NCBI GenBank assembly: GCA_963575745.1
Contig: CAUYUJ010020148.1
Span: forward strand, 477,501-541,500
From: Prorocentrum cordatum
Taxonomy: Eukaryota; Sar; Dinophyceae; Prorocentrales; Prorocentraceae
Reading direction: 5' to 3'
Length of the DNA stretch: 64,000 nt
Shown here one piece after another: positions 60,391 to 64,000 of the stretch. Position 1 is the stretch's first letter. The number at the start of each line of letters is the position of its first letter. Below the pieces are notes generated by a model, which saw nothing but the letters and a program-made list of their open reading frames with translations, had not been told where the DNA came from and did no database searches. Position numbers and translations under genes: made by a program.

Positions 60391-60590
60391 CGGGAACGCG
60401 AGGGCGTCGATCGGAGGTTGCGGGGTAAGATCGCAGTTGAACGGAGAGCCCCCCACCAGGAAGTTGGTTTCGGTTTCGTGTTCGTGTCGTGCGTGCGGTC
60501 GAGACGAAGCTGCGTGGGCGTGCGAGAGGAATGATGCCGCCGTGGCTAGAAGCTGTGGAGCCCGTTGTCCGGTTGTCCGTCTCCCCCCAA
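60391..60590. other. No recognisable gene
   Basis: Mixed sequence; nothing supported. Confidence 0.4.
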
Positions 60591-61270
60591 CGGCGCGCGG
60601 TGGCTGGGTGTGTCCCGTCGGTGGCGCGTCGGTGTCCCGTCGGTGGCGCGCGGTGTCCCGACGGTGGCTCCGGGTGTCCCGCCGTGGTGTCTCGATGGTA
60701 GCTCGTGAGATCAGTTGTGAGATCGATTGTGCGATCGGTAGTGATATCGATTGCGTGATCGATCGTGATCGTGAGATCAATATCTTGTGCCTCGTTGGTG
60801 GCGCGTGCCCCGTCGGTGGCGCGGGGTGCCCTGTCGGTGGCGCGGGGTGTCCCGACGGTGGCTCCGCGTGTCCCGCTTTGTTGTTTTGATGGTAGCTGGT
60901 GAGATCAGTTGAGGGATCGATAGCGAGATCGATAGTGATATGGATTGCGTGATCTATTGTGATCGTGGGATCGATCGTGAGATCGAGAGATAGATCGTGA
61001 GATTGATCGTGAGATGGATCGTGAGATATCGATCGCAACAGATATTTGGCTGTGGGTGCCCCCCCCCGTGGCTGGGGGTGCCCCATCATGGCGTCCCGAT
61101 GGTGTCGCGTGAGATCTCTTGTGAGGTCGATTGTGAGATCTCTTATGAGATCGAAATTGAGATCGATAGGTATGTCGATCGTGAGATCGATAGTGCGATC
61201 GATATCGAGAGCGATAGTGAGATCGATGATGAGATCGATGGTGAAATTCGTGAGATCGATGATGCCATCT
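60591..61270 (+). repeat. Two degenerate tandem repeats: GGTGTCCCGTCGGTGGCGCG and GATCGATNGTGA
   Basis: 18-20 bp units 'ggtggcgcgtcggtgtcccg' at 60600-60690 and 60795-60885. 10-12 bp units 'gtgagatcgat' at 60700-60780 and 60900-61270. Confidence 0.75.
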
Positions 61271-61392
61271 CATCACCATCGCAGTCACCGCAGTTGTTGT
61301 CAGTGGATTTCCTTTCCCCCCAAAACCTCCTTATCACCCGAAGGGTGGTCGTATAAGTATGGGTACTTTCCCCGCTCTTGAGCATCGTTCCC

Positions 61393-61515
61393 CAGTCGCC
61401 CATGGATCGCCGATAGGGGCCCGCTCGCCCGCCCCGCCCAGGAACGTGCGGAGCCGCTATCGTGGCCTATCGCCGATCTGATGGCGATGTATTGCCATCA
61501 TATCCCCCACGACAG
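61393..61515 (+). repeat. Family D repeat, copy 4
   Basis: 'tcgcccatggatcgccgata', 'aggaacgtgcggagccgcta' and 'ggcctatcgccgatctgatg'. Confidence 0.65.
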
Positions 61516-61974
61516 CAGGTGCATAAGATAAGAAATCGGCCTGTCAGCAGGTGCCCCACGGAAATTGGTCATGCTTGGCGTATGCCCAGCAGCCCATCCA
61601 AAAACAATCGCCAGGCGAGTTGCCTGAATGGGAGATGTTTTGCAGGGGCGGCGACGAGGACGACGCCGAGGACGACAGGAGTAATATATAAAGGCCGTTG
61701 CGAGTCTTTCGCTCTGGAGCTTCTTGGAGGCCTTTTGGGTCCATCTTGGAGTCTCCTTAGGGGCAACTTTTGAGGCCTTCGGGATGCCTCTTGGGGCTCT
61801 CTTGGGGCCCTGTCTCTTGGGGCCCTCTTGGAGGCCTTGGGGGCCATTCTGGGGCTGTCTCGGGGGCCATCGACCAAATAAGGGAAGGTTCGTGCTGTCA
61901 GCCCCCCCCCCCCCCTCGAGGCCCGAAACATCGCCTCTTGGGGGCATCTCAGGCCGCTCTTGGAGCGCTCTGGG
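61516..61974 (+). repeat. Spacer and family F tandem words
   Basis: 61715-61975: 'gcttcttggaggccttttgg', 'gcctcttggggctctcttgg', 'ctcttggagcgctctggggc'. 61516-61714 is unassigned. Confidence 0.5.
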
Positions 61975-62089
61975 GCGCTCACACACACTCGCACACACAC
62001 GCACACACACACGAACACGCACACGCACACGCACACGCACACGCGCACGCGCACGCGCACGCGCACACACTCACACACACACACACACA

Positions 62090-62140
<51 letters not shown>

Positions 62141-62169
62141 CCGCCCGCCCGCCCGCCCGCCCGCCCGCC

Positions 62170-62204
<35 letters not shown>

Positions 62205-62348
62205 CCCCCCCCCCGCACGCACGCACGCGCACACGCGCACACGCGCACACGCGCACACGCGCACCGCGCACACGCGCACACGCGCACACGCGCACACGCG
62301 CACGCGCACGCACACGCACACGCACACACGCACAAGCACACAAACACA

Positions 62349-62383
<35 letters not shown>

Positions 62384-62931
62384 GCACACGCACACGCACA
62401 CGCACACGCACACGCACACGCACACGCACACGCCCACGCACAAACACACGCACACACACATACACACGCACACGCACGCACAGGCTTTTCCTCTCCCACG
62501 CACAACACACACAACACACGCGCACGGACGCATGCACGCACGCACGCACGCGCGGACACACACCCGCACACACACACCGCACACACACACACCGCACACA
62601 CACTCACCCGCACACACACCCGCACACCACACCCACACACACACAAACACACGCGCACGCACACCCGCACGCACACACGCACGCACCACGCACGCACACC
62701 CACCACGCACACCCACACGCACACCCACACGCACCCCCCCCCCCCCCCCCCCCACACAACACACACACACCACACACACACACCACACGCACACACCACA
62801 CACACACAACACACACACACACACGCACACAGACACAACACCCACACACACACACGCACACAACACACACACACACACACGGCACACACACCACGCATAC
62901 AACACACCACACACACGCGCACACACACACA

Positions 62932-62970
<39 letters not shown>

Positions 62971-63865
62971 GAACACCCGCACGAACACCCGCACGCACAC
63001 CCGCACGCACACCCGCACGCACACCCGCACGCACATCCGCACGCACATCCACACCCACACCCACACCCACACCCACACCCACACGCACACCCACACGCAC
63101 ATGCACACGCACACGCACGCACACACGCACAGACTTACACACGCACGCACACACACGCACACACGCACACACGCACACACACACCCACGCACCCACGCAC
63201 ACACGCACGCACGCACACACGCACGCACGCACACACGCACACACGCACACACACACACATACACACGCACAACGCACCAGCGCACGCACACAGCACACAC
63301 ACACGCACACACACATCCGCACAAACACGCGCACACACACACGCACACACACACCCACCCATACGCACACACCACACACCACGCACCCACACACACACGC
63401 ACACACACACACACGCACACACACACACACGCACACACACGCTTACACACACACGCACGCTTGCACTCACGCACACACGCACACACCCACGCACACACAC
63501 ACAACACACAAGCCCACACACACACCACGCACACACACACACACACACCCACGCACCACACCACACGCAGACCCACACCCACACCCACACCCACCCACCA
63601 AACACACCCCACCAACCCACACCCACACCCACCCCACCCACCCTCCCCCCCCCACCCCCCCCCACCCCCCCTCCCCCCGCCCCCCATCCCCCCCCCCACC
63701 CCCAACCTTCCCACCCCCCCCCCCCCCCTCAGCACCCACTTACCCACGCTTCCACCCTTCCCCCCCCACCCACGCACCACGCACCCACCCCCCCACCCCC
63801 ACACCCACACACCCACGCACCCACGCACCACGCACCCACACGCACACACGCACGCACACGCACAC
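61975..63865 (+). repeat. CA/CACG microsatellite field, 1.9 kb
   Basis: Alternating (CACACG)n, (CACG)n, (GCCC)n, (CA)n and C-runs. Frames of several hundred His/Thr/Arg or Cys/Val residues on either strand are pure repeat artefacts. Confidence 0.95.
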
Positions 63866-63962
63866 ACAGACAGACAGACAGACAGACTGACAGGCAGACA
63901 GACTGACAGACAGACAGGCAGACAGGCAGACAGACAGACAGACAGGCAGACAGACAGACAGA
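63866..63962 (+). repeat. CAGA tetranucleotide array
   Basis: (CAGA)n with ggca/ctga variants, continuing into CACG repeats to the window end. Confidence 0.95.
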
Positions 63963-64000
63963 CGCACACACACACAGACGCACGCACACGCACACGCACA

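Noticed and set aside
61975-63900. Open frames of 485-706 residues (His/Thr/Arg-rich on +, Cys/Val-rich on -)
   Set aside because: They are translations of CACACG/CACG microsatellites, open on both strands for the same stretch.

Overview
This window reads as nuclear DNA of a dinoflagellate. It is GC-rich, contains no bacterial-style genes, and is crowded with simple repeats, small inverted-repeat elements and decayed retroelements. The strongest lineage clue is GCCATTTTGGCTCAAG at 34608-34623, an exact match to the last 16 bases of the dinoflagellate trans-spliced leader as I know it. The species cannot be named from the sequence.

Host coding sequence appears only as short open segments with strong G/C third-position bias, 80-400 bp each, nearly all on the + strand. 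They lie near 600, 2.8 kb, 4.8 kb, 5.8 kb, 15.1 kb, 16.7-17.8 kb, 27.3 kb, 43.4-46.9 kb, 52.4 kb and 56.3 kb. Three of them (45.27-46.88 kb) together make a laminin-G/concanavalin-like lectin domain. Several exons end exactly where a 150-200 bp terminal-inverted-repeat element begins, or start right after one. I read these as introner-like elements that make introns.

Mobile elements dominate. (1) Eight copies of one modular element (1.1-2.5 kb) share a left end TTTCCCGGAAAGG and a right end GGTCGATCATG. They are flanked by TT on both sides and filled with different tandem-repeat modules: 11601-14081, 23131-25184, 27699-30019, 30419-32063, 32128-33198, 39265-40751, 49201-51270 and 53579-54643. 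(2) A decayed antisense LINE at about 18.09-25.7 kb has RNase H upstream of its endonuclease and is interrupted by modular copy 2. (3) A Ty1/copia-like LTR element (34517-38078) has 141-bp TG...CA LTRs, a CACC target duplication and a spliced-leader-like sequence inside each LTR. It sits inside a 77-bp satellite.

Other blocks are a CAGCCT hexamer array (41.0-42.5 kb), a CTA array (51.3-52.3 kb), a CA/CG-type array that fills the last 2 kb, and many dispersed repeat families of about 100-200 bp, lettered here A to T. Layout: 0-11.6 kb, exons and small repeats; 11.6-14.1 kb, modular copy 1; 14.1-17.8 kb, exons; 18-25.7 kb, LINE with copy 2; 25.8-33.2 kb, satellites and copies 3-5; 33.4-38.9 kb, satellite with the LTR element; 39-42.8 kb, copy 6 and arrays; 43.4-47 kb, lectin-domain gene; 47-58 kb, copies 7-8, exons and arrays; 58.5-64 kb, repeats only.
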